A DNA stretch of 64,000 nt from Acidobacteriota bacterium (lineage in GTDB: Bacteria; Acidobacteriota; Terriglobia; Bryobacterales; Bryobacteraceae). Position 1 is the first letter of the stretch, and each line of letters begins with the position of its first letter. The position numbers were made by a program, and so were the translations under genes. The stretch covers positions 62,001 to 126,000 of the forward strand of contig JAFDVZ010000016.1 of NCBI GenBank assembly GCA_018268715.1, read 5' to 3'. Below the pieces are notes generated by a model. The model was not told the DNA's origin and did not search any database. It worked only from the letters and a program-made list of their open reading frames with translations. This document shows positions 26,732 to 36,512 of this stretch, piece by piece.

Positions 26732-27496
26732 TCAGCCCGTCACCAGCGCCGCCAGTTGGCCCGCCACGCGGTCCACGTCCTGCTCCACGGCCAGTTGGGA
26801 GAAGATATCCTCAAGCGAAGGCGTGTTCATCAGGTCGCGCAGCCGCTCCACGCTGTCATAGGCCGCCACCCGGCCCCGATGCAGAATCACCACCCGCGCG
26901 CACACCTTCTCCACCACCTCCAGCACGTGCGAGCTATATAAGATGACCTTCCCCCTGGCCGCCAGCGCCGGAATCGTGCGGCGCAGCACCATGGCGGAAC
27001 TCACGTCGAGCCCGGAAAACGGCTCGTCCAGCACAATCAGTTCAGGGTTATGCAACAGCGCGGCCGCCAGCAGCACCTTCTGGCGCATGCCCTTGGAATA
27101 GGAACTCAGCCGCACGAAACGGTCGCCGTACAGGCCGAACAGGCGCAGAAACTCCGCGGCCTTCTCGCGGGTCCGCCTGCGAGGAAGGCCCCGCAGGTCG
27201 CCCGTCATTTCCAGGTATTCCTCGCCGGTCAGGTACGAGTACAGGTGCGGCTCTTCGGGCACGTAGCCGACCTTCCGCTTATACGCCACCGGGTCCTCGC
27301 GGATGTCGACGCCCTGGTACAACACCTGCCCCTCGCTCGGCGCAAGCAGGCCGGTGACAATCTTAACGGTGGTGGACTTGCCGGAGCCATTCGGTCCCAG
27401 ATAGCCGGTAACTTCGCCCGGACGAGCCTCAAAACTCACGTCCGTGAGCGCGGCGATTCCCCGGAAACGTTTGGTGACGTTTCGCACTTCGAGCAT
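26732..27496 (-). CDS. ABC transporter ATP-binding protein (third of three)
   Basis: Complete nucleotide-binding domain of 254 residues: Walker A GPNGSGKSTT near residue 35, signature SSYSKGMRQKVLLAAAL, Walker B LIVLDEPFSGLD, and the H-loop in YSSHVLEVVEKV. The LSGGQ-type motif is of the export class (SKGMRQ), as in CcmA/NatA-like drug or lipid exporters. It pairs with the permease directly downstream. Confidence 0.92.
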   Translation of the reverse strand: MLEVRNVTKRFRGIAALTDVSFEARPGEVTGYLGPNGSGKSTTVKIVTGLLAPSEGQVLYQGVDIREDPVAYKRKVGYVPEEPHLYSYLTGEEYLEMTGDLRGLPRRRTREKAAEFLRLFGLYGDRFVRLSSYSKGMRQKVLLAAALLHNPELIVLDEPFSGLDVSSAMVLRRTIPALAARGKVILYSSHVLEVVEKVCARVVILHRGRVAAYDSVERLRDLMNTPSLEDIFSQLAVEQDVDRVAGQLAALVTG

Positions 27497-27522
27497 GGTG
27501 CAGTTATAGACACCAACTCGAG

Positions 27523-28356
27523 CTAATCAGTGCCGTAGTGAATCTCCATTTTTCGCACTCGCATGGCGGCCACCACCAGCACCAGCATGGTGAACAGCAG
27601 CATGCCGGGCACGGCGACGGCGGGCGCCACCGGATCGGCGTTCACCAGCAACATGGAAAACACCGGTCCCACGTCCGGCGGAGCTTCGATGGGGCACAGC
27701 GACTTCAAGTAATAAATGACGCTGAACTTCTGAAGCACGGCCGGAGCGAACGAGTTGATGCTCTCCCATACCAGCACGGCCGCGGCCGGCACAATCGGAT
27801 TCTTCATCAACGCGCCGGCCAGCAGGAATACGCTGCCATAGCCGATGCACCCCAGCACCGTCACGCCCGCGTACGCGGTCAGGTGCCTCCACCCGTTGCC
27901 GTCTCGCAGATAGCTTTCCATCACGCTTTTCGGGAAGTGCGCGTACATCAGCCCCCACTGCACCACCGTGCTGGTGGTGAAGATGGTGACCGCGGCCAGC
28001 AGCCCCGCCAAGTACTTGCCCACCAGCAGCACTTCGCGCCGCACCGGCGACAGGAAGTAGAAGTGCAGGCTGCGGTCGAGCATCTCCCCCCGGAACAGGT
28101 TCATGAAGATGCCGAGACATCCGAAAAACAGCGTCAGCCGCATATCCAGCACCTGGAAGATGCTGGCGAAAACGTTCGTGTCGTGGCCGAAATCGCAGGG
28201 CAATCCCCGTTTCAGCCACACGATGCTGTGTCCGCCGAAGATCACCATGGGCATGCAGGCCAGCAGATACACCCACAGGCCGCGCCGCGAAAAGAAGGTC
28301 TTGCCGATTTCCAGCCGCACAATGGCGGCCACCTGAGTCAGCCACAGCGTCTTCAT
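27523..28356 (-). CDS. ABC-2-type permease (second pair)
   Basis: Six-helix ABC-2-like membrane protein of 277 residues. Its N-terminal cytoplasmic part ([26 protein letters not shown]) and the [35 protein letters not shown] segment are typical of permeases with a coupling helix between the first helices. Its start overlaps the end of the preceding ATPase by four bases (ATGA). Confidence 0.87.
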   Translation of the reverse strand: MKTLWLTQVAAIVRLEIGKTFFSRRGLWVYLLACMPMVIFGGHSIVWLKRGLPCDFGHDTNVFASIFQVLDMRLTLFFGCLGIFMNLFRGEMLDRSLHFYFLSPVRREVLLVGKYLAGLLAAVTIFTTSTVVQWGLMYAHFPKSVMESYLRDGNGWRHLTAYAGVTVLGCIGYGSVFLLAGALMKNPIVPAAAVLVWESINSFAPAVLQKFSVIYYLKSLCPIEAPPDVGPVFSMLLVNADPVAPAVAVPGMLLFTMLVLVVAAMRVRKMEIHYGTD

Positions 28357-29297
28357 CGCGGTTTATCCTCCGAGCCGATCAGATACTCATAGAGCGAGTT
28401 CACGTCGTCATCGGCCGGAATCACGGACTCGACGGCGATGCCGTTCAGCGCGATCCGGTTCAGCAGCCGGTAGAACTTATCCGGATCCTTGGTCTTGATC
28501 AGCAATCCCCGTCCGTCGTTGTGGATTTTGGCCTCCACCACCGAATCCTGCTCGAAGACCTTCGCCGCCAGCGCCGACGGAGCGTTCGATCGCACCAGGA
28601 TCTGCATGGGCTGCTCCTGGATCTCATCGCGCACGCCGCGGATCTTGCCTTCGGCCACCACATAGCCCGCGCTCAGCAGGATCACCTGGTCTGAGATCAT
28701 GTCCACTTCGTGCAGGATGTGGCTTGAGATGATGATGTGCATCCCCTCTTCGGCCAGCGATCGCAACAGCGCGATCACCTCCGCGCGCACCAGCGGGTCC
28801 AGGCCGTTCAGCGGTTCGTCGAGCACCAGCACCGCCGGCCCGTGACAGGTGGCCTGGGCCAGTTTGATGCGCTGGCGCATGCCCTTGCTGTATCCGGCGA
28901 TCTTGCGGTGCGCGGCCTCCACCAGGTTTACGCGCTCGATGGCGCGCCAGGCGAACTGGTCGGCCTCGGCGTGCGTCGAGCCATAAAGGCGCAGGAACGA
29001 ATAGACGAACTGATAGCCGGTGAAGCCCTTCGGAAATGAATCGAACTGTGTGCAGTAGCCGAGTTGCCGGAACAACTCCTCCGGGTTGTCGGGCGCGACG
29101 CCCAGCACGCGGATGGAGCCGCGGGTGGGCCTCAACAGACCCGTCATCAGGTTCATGAGCGTGGTCTTGCCGGAGCCGTTCGGACCCACCAGGCTGGTGA
29201 TGCCCGGAGGTATCGAAAGCGACACGCGGTTCACGCCCAACACATCGCCGTAGAACTTCGACACGTTGTCGAAAACGATCTCGTGAGGCTCGCTCAT
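28353..29297 (-). CDS. ABC transporter ATP-binding protein (second pair)
   Basis: ATPase of 314 residues: Walker [11 protein letters not shown], signature [16 protein letters not shown], Walker [14 protein letters not shown], then a C-terminal about 80-residue extension ([12 protein letters not shown]...[17 protein letters not shown]) found in exporters of the NatA/LptB-like type that may sense or dimerise. The ATG at 29297 begins the consensus N-terminus ([16 protein letters not shown]); the longer open frame to 29666 is not real. The start overlaps the upstream permease stop (ATGA). Confidence 0.92.
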   Translation of the reverse strand: MSEPHEIVFDNVSKFYGDVLGVNRVSLSIPPGITSLVGPNGSGKTTLMNLMTGLLRPTRGSIRVLGVAPDNPEELFRQLGYCTQFDSFPKGFTGYQFVYSFLRLYGSTHAEADQFAWRAIERVNLVEAAHRKIAGYSKGMRQRIKLAQATCHGPAVLVLDEPLNGLDPLVRAEVIALLRSLAEEGMHIIISSHILHEVDMISDQVILLSAGYVVAEGKIRGVRDEIQEQPMQILVRSNAPSALAAKVFEQDSVVEAKIHNDGRGLLIKTKDPDKFYRLLNRIALNGIAVESVIPADDDVNSLYEYLIGSEDKPR

Positions 29298-30154
29298 CTC
29301 ACCACCTCGAATGCGCGGACCTTGCGGCTGAGCAGGTACGTGCAAAACGCGCAGATCACGCCGTAGGAGGCCAGCGCGCCCCAGGTGTTGACTCCCAGCG
29401 AAAGGTCCATGCCGAAGAACTCCCCGTAGATCGCCGTCAACAGCTTCGCCGGGTCGAGATAGGATCCCCACGTCACGTCCATGGTGGCGTTCAGAGCGGC
29501 CGCGAATCCCGACGTCACGAAGTTGACTCCCAACAGCAGCGCGCCCGCCACCAGTTTCCAGCGAACCCAGGCCGACAACGCCAGCGCGAGCAACGCCAGG
29601 AACGAGATCCACAACAGGGAGCCGAGCAGGATGCCCGCGGCGAATCCGCGGTGCTCCCAAGCCCACGCCCCACCCGACAGGGACGCCTCCACCCCGAAGA
29701 CCAGCAGGCCCGGAACCCAGGTGATGATCGATAGCAGCAGCAGGATCACACTGGCCTTGCCGGCCACATATTCGGTGCGCGACAACGGCCGGCAGAAGTA
29801 CAGCGGCAGCGCGTTGTTGGCCAGATCCGGCGCGATCAGGTTGGGTCCGAAGAAGGCGGTAAGCAGAAACGCCCCCGCGCTCTGGACGGTCATGAAGACC
29901 ATGAAGAAGGCGCCGTTGACGTCGAACAGACGGTCCTGGTGCAGCTTCATGAACGAGAGCACGCTGAGGTTGTGATTCAGATACAGGCCGATGATCATCG
30001 CCAGCGGATAGAAGAAGCTGAGAATGAACAGCCCGGTGACGATGCGCGAGGCGAAGATGCCGCGCGCCGCGTACCGGCTCAGGATCAGGAATCTCTTGCG
30101 TCGCGATGTCAGCGGGCCTTCGTAGCCCTTGTACGACCTCTTATAGACGGCCAT
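29294..30154 (-). CDS. ABC-2-type permease (first pair)
   Basis: 286-residue membrane protein with about six helices. The N-terminus [26 protein letters not shown] is the basic cytoplasmic lead; [27 protein letters not shown] is the ABC-2 coupling region. It is cotranscribed with the upstream ATPase, overlapping it by 14 bases. Confidence 0.87.
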   Translation of the reverse strand: MAVYKRSYKGYEGPLTSRRKRFLILSRYAARGIFASRIVTGLFILSFFYPLAMIIGLYLNHNLSVLSFMKLHQDRLFDVNGAFFMVFMTVQSAGAFLLTAFFGPNLIAPDLANNALPLYFCRPLSRTEYVAGKASVILLLLSIITWVPGLLVFGVEASLSGGAWAWEHRGFAAGILLGSLLWISFLALLALALSAWVRWKLVAGALLLGVNFVTSGFAAALNATMDVTWGSYLDPAKLLTAIYGEFFGMDLSLGVNTWGALASYGVICAFCTYLLSRKVRAFEVVR

Positions 30155-31070
30155 TGGCGACCTCCATGGCCTTCAGGAATATGTCTTCGAGCGAGTCGCG
30201 CCGGTAATTCAGCCGGCGCAACTGTATGTTCCGTGCATCGGCCAGTTTGTATAGGTCGCGGATCTCGATACCCTCCGACAGCACCATCTTCAGGCGGCGT
30301 TCGCCGGCCACGGCGCACTCGCAGCCTAACTGCTCGAGCGCCTCGATGAAGCCGTTGTCCTCGCCATGGGTCTCGAGTTCGACAAATCGCAGGTTCGCCT
30401 TGCGCTCCTCCTCCAGGTTCGAATAGTGCACAATGCGGCCCTGCTTCAGGATCAGGACCTCCTCGCAGGTCTCTTCGATGTCGCGCAGAAGGTGCGAACA
30501 GATCAACAGCCGGACCTCGCTCGACTCCTTCATCTCGCGGATCATGCGGATCATGCGCTGTCGACCGGGCGGGTCCAGCCCGTTGGTGGGCTCGTCGAGA
30601 ATCACCAGCTTCGGTCCGTGAACAATGGCCTGAGCGAGCTTGGCCAGTTGCTTCATGCCGAGCGAATACGTGCCCAGCTTCCGGTAGCGCGCCTCGCCCA
30701 GGCCCACGTAGTAGAGCGCCTCGTGCGCCCGCTCGAGCGCGGCCTCCGATGGCAGGCCCGATAGCTCCGCCATGATGCGGACAAACGCCACCGCCGTCAT
30801 ATTGGCGATAAAGGAGTCGTTTTCGGGCATGAAGCCGACCGTGGCGCGAATGCGATCGAGGCCCGTCCGGATGTCTTCGCCGAGCACGCGCGCCGTGCCT
30901 TGCGAGGGCTTGTGGAAACCGAGAAGGGTGTTAATGAGAGTGGACTTCCCGGCCCCGTTCGGGCCGAGAAGTCCAATGGTGCGTCCCGTCAGGGAGCAGG
31001 TCAGATTGTCCAGTATCTTGCGCTTCGCTAGTTGGACTTCAAGTCCGGCTAGTTCGATCGTTGGCTCCAT
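30141..31070 (-). CDS. ABC transporter ATP-binding protein (first pair)
   Basis: ATPase of 309 residues: Walker [12 protein letters not shown]-loop region VGFMPEND, signature [16 protein letters not shown], Walker [15 protein letters not shown]-loop in [11 protein letters not shown], and a C-terminal extension of about 90 residues ([14 protein letters not shown]...[11 protein letters not shown]). It starts at ATG 31070 with GGAGCAGG upstream, 23 bases after the FecR-like gene. It heads the three-exporter array. Confidence 0.92.
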   Translation of the reverse strand: MEPTIELAGLEVQLAKRKILDNLTCSLTGRTIGLLGPNGAGKSTLINTLLGFHKPSQGTARVLGEDIRTGLDRIRATVGFMPENDSFIANMTAVAFVRIMAELSGLPSEAALERAHEALYYVGLGEARYRKLGTYSLGMKQLAKLAQAIVHGPKLVILDEPTNGLDPPGRQRMIRMIREMKESSEVRLLICSHLLRDIEETCEEVLILKQGRIVHYSNLEEERKANLRFVELETHGEDNGFIEALEQLGCECAVAGERRLKMVLSEGIEIRDLYKLADARNIQLRRLNYRRDSLEDIFLKAMEVANGRL

Positions 31071-31093
31071 GCCTGCTCCCGTTGAATGAATGG

Positions 31094-33583
31094 CTAGTGT
31101 TTGAGCGCCCGGCCCAGCACGGCGGGCAGGGCCGCGGCGCTGAGATCCAGGCCAAAGAAGCTGCCCGCGCTGGCCACCGTGATCCGGTCGTCCTGGCCGA
31201 TGGCGTAGATCAGCCCGGGTCCCGAGTTATCCACCAGCGCCTGTATCGACGCCTTCTGTTCGGCCGCGCCGGCCAGCGCCCCTAACTGCTCGGCGAAAGG
31301 CTTCAGCGTCGTGCCCACATTGTGGTAAACGAGAGCGGAGAAGTTCAAGTTCCCTCCCACGGGAAGTTGAGACCTGAAATTCTCCGATCGAGCCAGCGTG
31401 TAGCCGGTGGCCCGGTTCTGGATCGCCGAGTTCAGCAGCGTGCGGCTGGGCGCGGCCACCAGGTAGCCGTCGACGTAGGTGTAGTCGATCTCATAGGAGA
31501 CCTTGGCGCTGGTCAGCGTGTAGTAGGTGCGCCCGTTGGCCTGTTCTTTGGCCAGCGTCAGCCTGCAATCCGGACACTTGCTGTTCTTGTTGACCGCCTC
31601 GATCACCTGTTCGATGCCCAACTGGAGCCGGTCCGGGCTGTAAACCTCGATGGCGAACTTCCAACTGGGCAAGGGCAGCAGCGGACCGTCCACGGCGAAG
31701 GTGAACTCGCCGCCCAGCGGCTGTCCCAGTTCCGGCGAAATCTGTATGCCGGTCTCCTGGCGCACCCGCTCGAGACTCTGTTCGAAGTTCGGGTCCTGCT
31801 CGGCCAGGTAGCGGAGCACGTCGCCGATCATCCACTGCGGGCTGCGCAGCACCATCGAGGTGACAAATGCCGCGTTCGGCGACACAAAGTCCAGCGAACC
31901 CATCGGCGCCGGCTCGGCCAGCCATCCCGAGATCCCCGAACGGTGGCCCTGGAATGTCAAAGTCGCCTGATTCTCCGTCTTGCCCGCCACGTCCCTGCGC
32001 TCCACGCTCAGGTAAGCCATTCCGTCGATGCCGGTGAAGGCTTTGGCGGCCCCATTCTGGGGCTTGACCTTCGTGTCGCGAGTGATCTGTTCCATGTTGA
32101 CGCACAGCAGGTATCCCGCGCCACTGTCGTAAGCGTGTTGCGCCGTCGCGAGCAGCCCCCGGTCCGCAACCGCTCTCGGCTTGGCCAGACGCTTGGCGAC
32201 GTTATCGAGCTGTCCCTGGTCCCAGGCCACGGCCAGGACGTTGCCCCGCACGGTGAACCGCATGGGCCCCTTCTGGACGTTCGCGGCGCGGAATTCGGCG
32301 TCCAGGTGCGCCTCGAGGCCGTCCTTCTTCACTTCGGCCAGAATTACGGGCGCGGAGTAGTTCCCGTCCCAGTCTCCGGTCACAAAAACCGCGATTTCGG
32401 CGCCTAAGTAATCGCTAACTGCGCGCAGTTTTTGCACCATTTCGTCCAGTTTTGCGCCGCTATTTTGCTCCTCCCACCACGTTTTGAGCACTGGACTGGC
32501 CTGAATCCGCTGTTTAAACAGCCGATCCGCCTCCGCCAGAGTGGGGCCGAAGTTGGGAAACGCGGCGTACAGCACGGCGTCGCTCGGAACCAGCGGCAAC
32601 AGGGTGGAGGAGTAGCGCAGAGAGGGCGACGGCATGGCGTCTAACCCCTTCTTTATGATGCTAAACTCGCCCAAAAGCGCGAGATAGCGCGCCGAGTCGC
32701 GGCTCCAGGCGACGGCGTCCTGCACCGGCGTTCGCGCCACGCTACTATCTGTGGTGGCCTGCTGGCCGGGCTTCAGAAGCACCGCTTTCGAGCCCTGCGC
32801 GACCGCCACCGATCCCTCGACGACGCTAACTCGCGAGCCCTTCACGCCGCGATCAACCGCGAAAATGGTCCCTTTGACCGAAACCGTGCAATCGGCGGTG
32901 AGCACATCTAAAGTTCCCGTGCGCTGTTTGGCGGCTTGGACGATAATACTGCCGCGATCCAGGTGGATGGCCGCGCCGTGGCCGCTGCGAGTGACCGATA
33001 ACTCGGCGCGGTCATTTAACTCGACCAGCGAGCCGTCGGCGAGCCGGACCATGGCGGTGGAGTCCTTGGCGGTGCGGATGCGCCGGCCCTCGGGAATCTC
33101 GTGGCCCGCGAAGACGGGGGTGACGGCGGTGTCGGTCACCGTATACAGGACGCCGCGGACGCTCGCCACCGACAAACGGCCGTTGCCGGGGAACAGAAGC
33201 TGGTCGACGATCAGCCAGCCCGCGCCAAGAGTTACCACGGCCATGGCGGCGATAGCCCACCACTTCGGAATGGAGTGGGAAGGCGGAGTGACCGGCCGGG
33301 CGAGAGTCCGGCCGTTCGAGCCGCGCGCCTGACCGAGAGCCTGGCGGCAGGCGGGGCATTCGCGGGTGTGGTCCTGGAGCAACAGGGAGCGGCCGGCCGA
33401 CAGGGTCCGGTTCAGGTAGGCCGGAATCAGTGTTTGATAGTCGGAGCAACCGCGGATGCGCTCGGAAGCGGCCGGCGCCTGGGCGAAGAGACGGGCGCGG
33501 ACGCGGGCGGAGGCCTGTTCGAGGCGATCCTCGGGGATGATCTCGTGGGCGATTTCGTTGATGGCCTGATCGAGCTTATTCAT
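31094..33583 (-). CDS. Zinc-finger/FecR membrane anti-sigma-like protein with a large periplasmic domain (829 aa)
   Basis: The N-terminal cytoplasmic part has a ZAS-type anti-sigma zinc motif (C46, H72, C76, C79 in CSDYQ and HTRECPAC). A single membrane helix follows at about 108-130. Residues about 150-270 are a FecR-type beta-domain ([45 protein letters not shown]). The remaining 540 residues form an extracytoplasmic region resembling DUF3352-like sensors ([25 protein letters not shown]...[17 protein letters not shown]). It likely binds and silences the ECF sigma factor encoded just upstream (ATGA overlap) and releases it on an envelope signal. The large sensor part is unusual for FecR proteins, which are usually 300-400 residues. 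Confidence 0.85.
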   Translation of the reverse strand: MNKLDQAINEIAHEIIPEDRLEQASARVRARLFAQAPAASERIRGCSDYQTLIPAYLNRTLSAGRSLLLQDHTRECPACRQALGQARGSNGRTLARPVTPPSHSIPKWWAIAAMAVVTLGAGWLIVDQLLFPGNGRLSVASVRGVLYTVTDTAVTPVFAGHEIPEGRRIRTAKDSTAMVRLADGSLVELNDRAELSVTRSGHGAAIHLDRGSIIVQAAKQRTGTLDVLTADCTVSVKGTIFAVDRGVKGSRVSVVEGSVAVAQGSKAVLLKPGQQATTDSSVARTPVQDAVAWSRDSARYLALLGEFSIIKKGLDAMPSPSLRYSSTLLPLVPSDAVLYAAFPNFGPTLAEADRLFKQRIQASPVLKTWWEEQNSGAKLDEMVQKLRAVSDYLGAEIAVFVTGDWDGNYSAPVILAEVKKDGLEAHLDAEFRAANVQKGPMRFTVRGNVLAVAWDQGQLDNVAKRLAKPRAVADRGLLATAQHAYDSGAGYLLCVNMEQITRDTKVKPQNGAAKAFTGIDGMAYLSVERRDVAGKTENQATLTFQGHRSGISGWLAEPAPMGSLDFVSPNAAFVTSMVLRSPQWMIGDVLRYLAEQDPNFEQSLERVRQETGIQISPELGQPLGGEFTFAVDGPLLPLPSWKFAIEVYSPDRLQLGIEQVIEAVNKNSKCPDCRLTLAKEQANGRTYYTLTSAKVSYEIDYTYVDGYLVAAPSRTLLNSAIQNRATGYTLARSENFRSQLPVGGNLNFSALVYHNVGTTLKPFAEQLGALAGAAEQKASIQALVDNSGPGLIYAIGQDDRITVASAGSFFGLDLSAAALPAVLGRALKH

Positions 33584-34104
33584 GACACGACTCCTAAGTA
33601 CGACTTGATTTCCTTCTGAAGTTGCTTTCTCGTACGGTGGAGAAGGACGGCGACGTGGACCTGCGACATCCCGAGCAGCCGAGCGATCTCGGGATTCGAA
33701 TAGCCTTCAAAAAAGCGCAGCGCGAACAGTTCCGCCGACCTGGGACTCAGGCTGGCGAGGGCGCGCCGAAGGCCATCACGCAAGTCGCGTTGGTCCCCGG
33801 CTGGACCTGGCGGCGACTCGGCCAGCGGGACAGTCGCTGAATCGCGCCGGGAGCGCACCACGTCGAGCGAGGCGTTGACAGCCGCGCGGCGCAGGTAGCT
33901 TTCGGCGTTCTCAAGCGGCTCCGCGGAACGGTCACGGCGCAGCAGGCGGAGGAACACCGCCTGCAGCACGTCCTCGGCGTCCGCGGCGTTCCCGGTGATC
34001 CGGTAGGCCGTACGGAAGACCAAGCCGTGGCATTCGTCGAACATCCGTTCGATGCCGTCGGGGACCGTCGTCGTTTGATTTTCCTCTCTAACCGCTAGTT
34101 CCAA
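33580..34104 (-). CDS. ECF RNA polymerase sigma factor
   Basis: Region 2 (MFDECHGLVFRTAYRITGNAADAEDVLQAVFLRLLRR) and region 4 (SPRSAELFALRFFEGYSNPEIARLLGMSQVHVAVLLHRTRKQL) are clear. TTG at 34104 is preferred over the GTG at 34128, because AGGAGG lies six bases before the TTG inside the longer frame. It overlaps the FecR-like anti-sigma gene by four bases (ATGA). It probably directs RNA polymerase to its own operon, including the ABC exporters. Confidence 0.92.
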   Translation of the reverse strand: MELAVREENQTTTVPDGIERMFDECHGLVFRTAYRITGNAADAEDVLQAVFLRLLRRDRSAEPLENAESYLRRAAVNASLDVVRSRRDSATVPLAESPPGPAGDQRDLRDGLRRALASLSPRSAELFALRFFEGYSNPEIARLLGMSQVHVAVLLHRTRKQLQKEIKSYLGVVS

Positions 34105-34220
34105 GGGGCGCCTCCTGGTTGCTTTCACCCCTAAAGACAGCGATTGGGCCCCGATATTACAGAGGCCGGGAGATTTCTTCGCTTCGAGCTAATTCTGATG
34201 CAATTTTACAATTCATCGCG

Positions 34221-34276
34221 GTTCGACCCCACCGTCCGGCTCCATGGACGATTTGGGGCGGTGGGGAGAGTCGAAC
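34221..34276. repeat. Imperfect inverted repeat, 14-bp stem with a four-base bulge
   Basis: Left arm GTTCGAC-CCCACCG (34221-34234) pairs with CGGTGGG (34259-34265), then unpaired GAGA, then GTCGAAC (34270-34276). The loop holds a smaller GTCC/GGAC stem (34234-34248). It could be an operator, an RNA structure or a remnant; it does not fold as a tRNA. Confidence 0.55.
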
Positions 34277-34512
34277 GGGAGGGAGGGATGCTCCGCCGGG
34301 TTCCGGATTCAGCGGGCGCCATTGCAGGCCTTTGCAGTTTCCGTGACCATTCACACTAGCAGGAGACACCACGGACGCTAGCAGGGAGTTACTGGCGCGA
34401 CAGAAGAGCGCCGACGGATTGAGCCAACTCGAGCCCTTGGGCCGCCAGTTACTTCACGATTGGGGCGAGCATACTCGGTCATGATAGGATCCTAAGGGCA
34501 TTATTGAGGGGA

Positions 34513-34542
34513 TTGAACATTTTGCGTGACATGCAATATAGA
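34513..34542 (+). promoter_or_regulatory. Sigma-70-like promoter for the AT-hook gene
   Basis: TTGAAC (34513-34518) and TATAGA (34537-34542) with an 18-base spacer, about 70 bases before the TTG start. Confidence 0.45.
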
Positions 34543-34610
34543 TTTTCGATATCATGCAAGCACTGGGTCTTTTGCGAGACAAGCGCAATAAAGACCAAAA
34601 AGGAGACTCC

Positions 34611-34886
34611 TTGAAAGACGTAGACAACATCATTGCTGACCTGGAACAACAGAGAACCGCAATCGAGAAGGCCATCGCGGCGTTGCGTGAGATTGGCGGC
34701 TCCGCCGCGGCTCCGCAACCGAGAAGGCCGGGACGCCCGGTAGGTTCGGGCAAGAAAGCAGCAGCCGCGCCGGCCCCTGCTAAGAAGAGCCGCCGACTGA
34801 GTCCGGAAGGCCGCCGTCGAATCATCGAGGCCTTGAAGAAGCGCTGGGCCGAAAAGAAGGCCGCAGGCAAGAAAGCCGCCAAGTAG
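34611..34886 (+). CDS. Small basic AT-hook-like nucleoid protein (91 aa)
   Basis: TTG at 34611 has AGGAG five bases upstream and gives KDVDNIIADLEQQRTAIEKAIAALREIG, a coiled-coil N-terminus. A linker carries PRRPGRPVGSGKK, an AT-hook-like DNA-binding motif (RPGRP core), followed by an Ala/Lys-rich stretch and the conserved tail SPEGRRRIIEALKKRWAEKK, known from small DNA-binding proteins in many bacteria. It probably acts as an H-NS/HU-like nucleoid or regulatory protein. An upstream ATG at 34554 is in frame but lacks a Shine-Dalgarno sequence. Confidence 0.8.
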   Translation: MKDVDNIIADLEQQRTAIEKAIAALREIGGSAAAPQPRRPGRPVGSGKKAAAAPAPAKKSRRLSPEGRRRIIEALKKRWAEKKAAGKKAAK

Positions 34887-34922
34887 GCAAGCAAACAGCA
34901 TCCGCAGATATTCGAACTTCTA

Positions 34923-34958
34923 AAGGCGGCCGCAGCCTCCGGGCTGACTGGCCGCCTT
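34923..34958 (+). terminator. Terminator-like hairpin after the AT-hook gene
   Basis: AAGGCGGCC (34923-34931) and GGCCGCCTT (34950-34958) form a perfect nine-base stem, followed by ATCCATCTTCC. It lies 37 bases after the stop. Confidence 0.65.
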
Positions 34959-35164
34959 ATCCATCTTCCAGCCAGTTTTCCCCGTCCATGCAGCCATCCC
35001 ACCTTTTGTTTCAAACGGCCGCACCTTACGTTGTTTGAGCATGGCCGGCCCGCCGCGGGGGGCGCCAGACGCCCGCCGAATCCGATAGGCTGGGAGAGTT
35101 AGCGCCCTGTCGCACTGCCGCGCCGCCCCGGCGCCCGATGCCGCAGGCGCTCAGGGAGGCTGCC

Positions 35165-35425
35165 ATGTGTCTCGCAATCCCAGGCAAGATTTTGGACACC
35201 GAAGACGCCGGTTTCAGCCGGACGGCCCGAGTGCAGTTCGGCGGCGTGGTGCGGACCGTGTTTCTCGACCTTGTGCCCGAAGCGGGGGTGGGCGACTACG
35301 TGCTGGTGCATGTCGGCTGCGCCATCAGCCGGATCGACGAAGAGGAAGCGCTAAAGACCTTCGAGTTGCTGGAGCAGATAGGCGCGCTCGAGGAGGAAGG
35401 ACTCTCCCATGAAGCACCTGGATGA
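35165..35425 (+). CDS. hypC: Hydrogenase assembly chaperone HypC
   Basis: Starts with the diagnostic MCLAIPGK; the second-residue cysteine carries the Fe(CN)2CO unit on the way to the [NiFe] site. The 86-residue product also has the [32 protein letters not shown] beta-barrel. ATG at 35165 has AGGGAGG upstream. It overlaps hypD by 17 bases. First gene of hypCDEAB. Confidence 0.95.
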   Translation: MCLAIPGKILDTEDAGFSRTARVQFGGVVRTVFLDLVPEAGVGDYVLVHVGCAISRIDEEEALKTFELLEQIGALEEEGLSHEAPG

Positions 35426-36512
35426 GTACCGGGACGCGCGACTGGTTCGCATAACCGCCGGAGAGATCCGCGGATTGGTGACTCGACCCTGGGTGCTGAT
35501 GGAAGTGTGTGGGGGCCAGACACACACGATCATGCGGTATGGCTTGCCGGATCTGCTGCCTCCAGAGGTGGAGTTTGTCCATGGCCCGGGTTGTCCGGTG
35601 TGTGTGACGGCGCTCGAAACCATGGACCGCGCCATGGCGATGGCCGCGCGGCCGGGAGTGATTTTCGCCTGTTACGGCGATATGATGCGCGTGCCCGGCT
35701 CACGGCTGGACCTGTTTCGAGTGAAAGCGGCGGGAGGCGATATCCGGATCGTCTATTCGCCCATGGACGCGCTGAAACTCGCGCGAGATAATCCGCACCG
35801 CGAGGTGGTGTTCTTCGGGGTGGGATTCGAGACCACGGCGCCGGCCAACGCCATGGCCGCGCACGCGGCGCGACGCGACGGAGTTGGGAATTTCTCGATG
35901 TTGGCTTCCCATGTGCTAGTGCCTCCCGCCGTGCGCGCCATCCTTGGGGCGGAAGGGAATCGCGTACAAGGATTGATCGCGCCGGGCCATGTCTGCACGG
36001 TGATGGGATATCGGGAGTACGAAGAACTCAGCGCCGAGTACGGGATTCCCATCGTGGTGGCCGGATTCGAGCCGCTCGACTTACTGGCGGCCACGCTGAT
36101 GCTGGCGCGGCAGCTCGAGCAAGGGCAGGCGCGCCTGGAAAATCAGTATTCGCGTTCGGTGACTCGCGACGGCAACGCCGCGGCGCGCCGGTTGATGGAC
36201 GAGGTGTTTGAAACGGCGGACCGCAAGTGGCGCGGCATTGGACGGTTGCCGTTGAGTGGGCTGCGGATGCGCGGGAGTTACGACGAACAGAACGCCGAGG
36301 TGCGGTTCGAGACAGCCGTGGAAGCGGTGGAGGAACCGTCAGAGTGCATCAGCGCGATGGTGCTGCGGGGCCGCGCCAAGCCCACCGATTGTCCGGCTTT
36401 CGGCGGGCGCTGCACGCCTCGCAACCCGATGGGCGCGCCTATGGTGTCAACCGAAGGAGCCTGCGCCGCCTATTACCATTTCCGACGAACGGAGTCAGAA
36501 GGCGAGTTATGA
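35409..36512 (+). CDS. hypD: Hydrogenase maturation factor HypD
   Basis: HypD has the motifs [16 protein letters not shown] and [16 protein letters not shown], the C-terminal [4Fe-4S]-binding cysteines in [35 protein letters not shown], and the GFETTAP motif. With HypC and HypE it assembles the cyanide and carbonyl ligands on iron. Length 367 is standard. Its stop overlaps the hypE start (ATGA). Confidence 0.96.
   Translation: MKHLDEYRDARLVRITAGEIRGLVTRPWVLMEVCGGQTHTIMRYGLPDLLPPEVEFVHGPGCPVCVTALETMDRAMAMAARPGVIFACYGDMMRVPGSRLDLFRVKAAGGDIRIVYSPMDALKLARDNPHREVVFFGVGFETTAPANAMAAHAARRDGVGNFSMLASHVLVPPAVRAILGAEGNRVQGLIAPGHVCTVMGYREYEELSAEYGIPIVVAGFEPLDLLAATLMLARQLEQGQARLENQYSRSVTRDGNAAARRLMDEVFETADRKWRGIGRLPLSGLRMRGSYDEQNAEVRFETAVEAVEEPSECISAMVLRGRAKPTDCPAFGGRCTPRNPMGAPMVSTEGACAAYYHFRRTESEGEL

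Larger units (their letters stand above)
34105..34610. other. Long intergenic region between divergent ECF operon and AT-hook gene
   Basis: About 500 bases with no coding signal I trust. It must hold the promoter of the ECF operon (minus) and of the AT-hook gene (plus). It also carries a long imperfect inverted repeat at 34221-34276, reported separately, and AT-rich patches (34190-34216, 34513-34555). Confidence 0.5.

Noticed and set aside
25041-26861. Plus-strand open frame of 606 codons across the ABC permease
   Set aside because: Gln/Arg/His-rich shadow of the minus-strand permease; no recognisable domain.
28353-29666. Longer start for the second ABC ATPase
   Set aside because: The extra N-terminal 123 codons overlap the upstream permease and read as low-complexity sequence; the ATG at 29297 with ATGA overlap is better.
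34164-34246. Possible tRNA (ends in TCCGGCTCCA; GTTCGACC T-loop-like)
   Set aside because: The acceptor arms pair only with G-T pairs, the T-stem does not pair and no D-arm or anticodon arm can be drawn.
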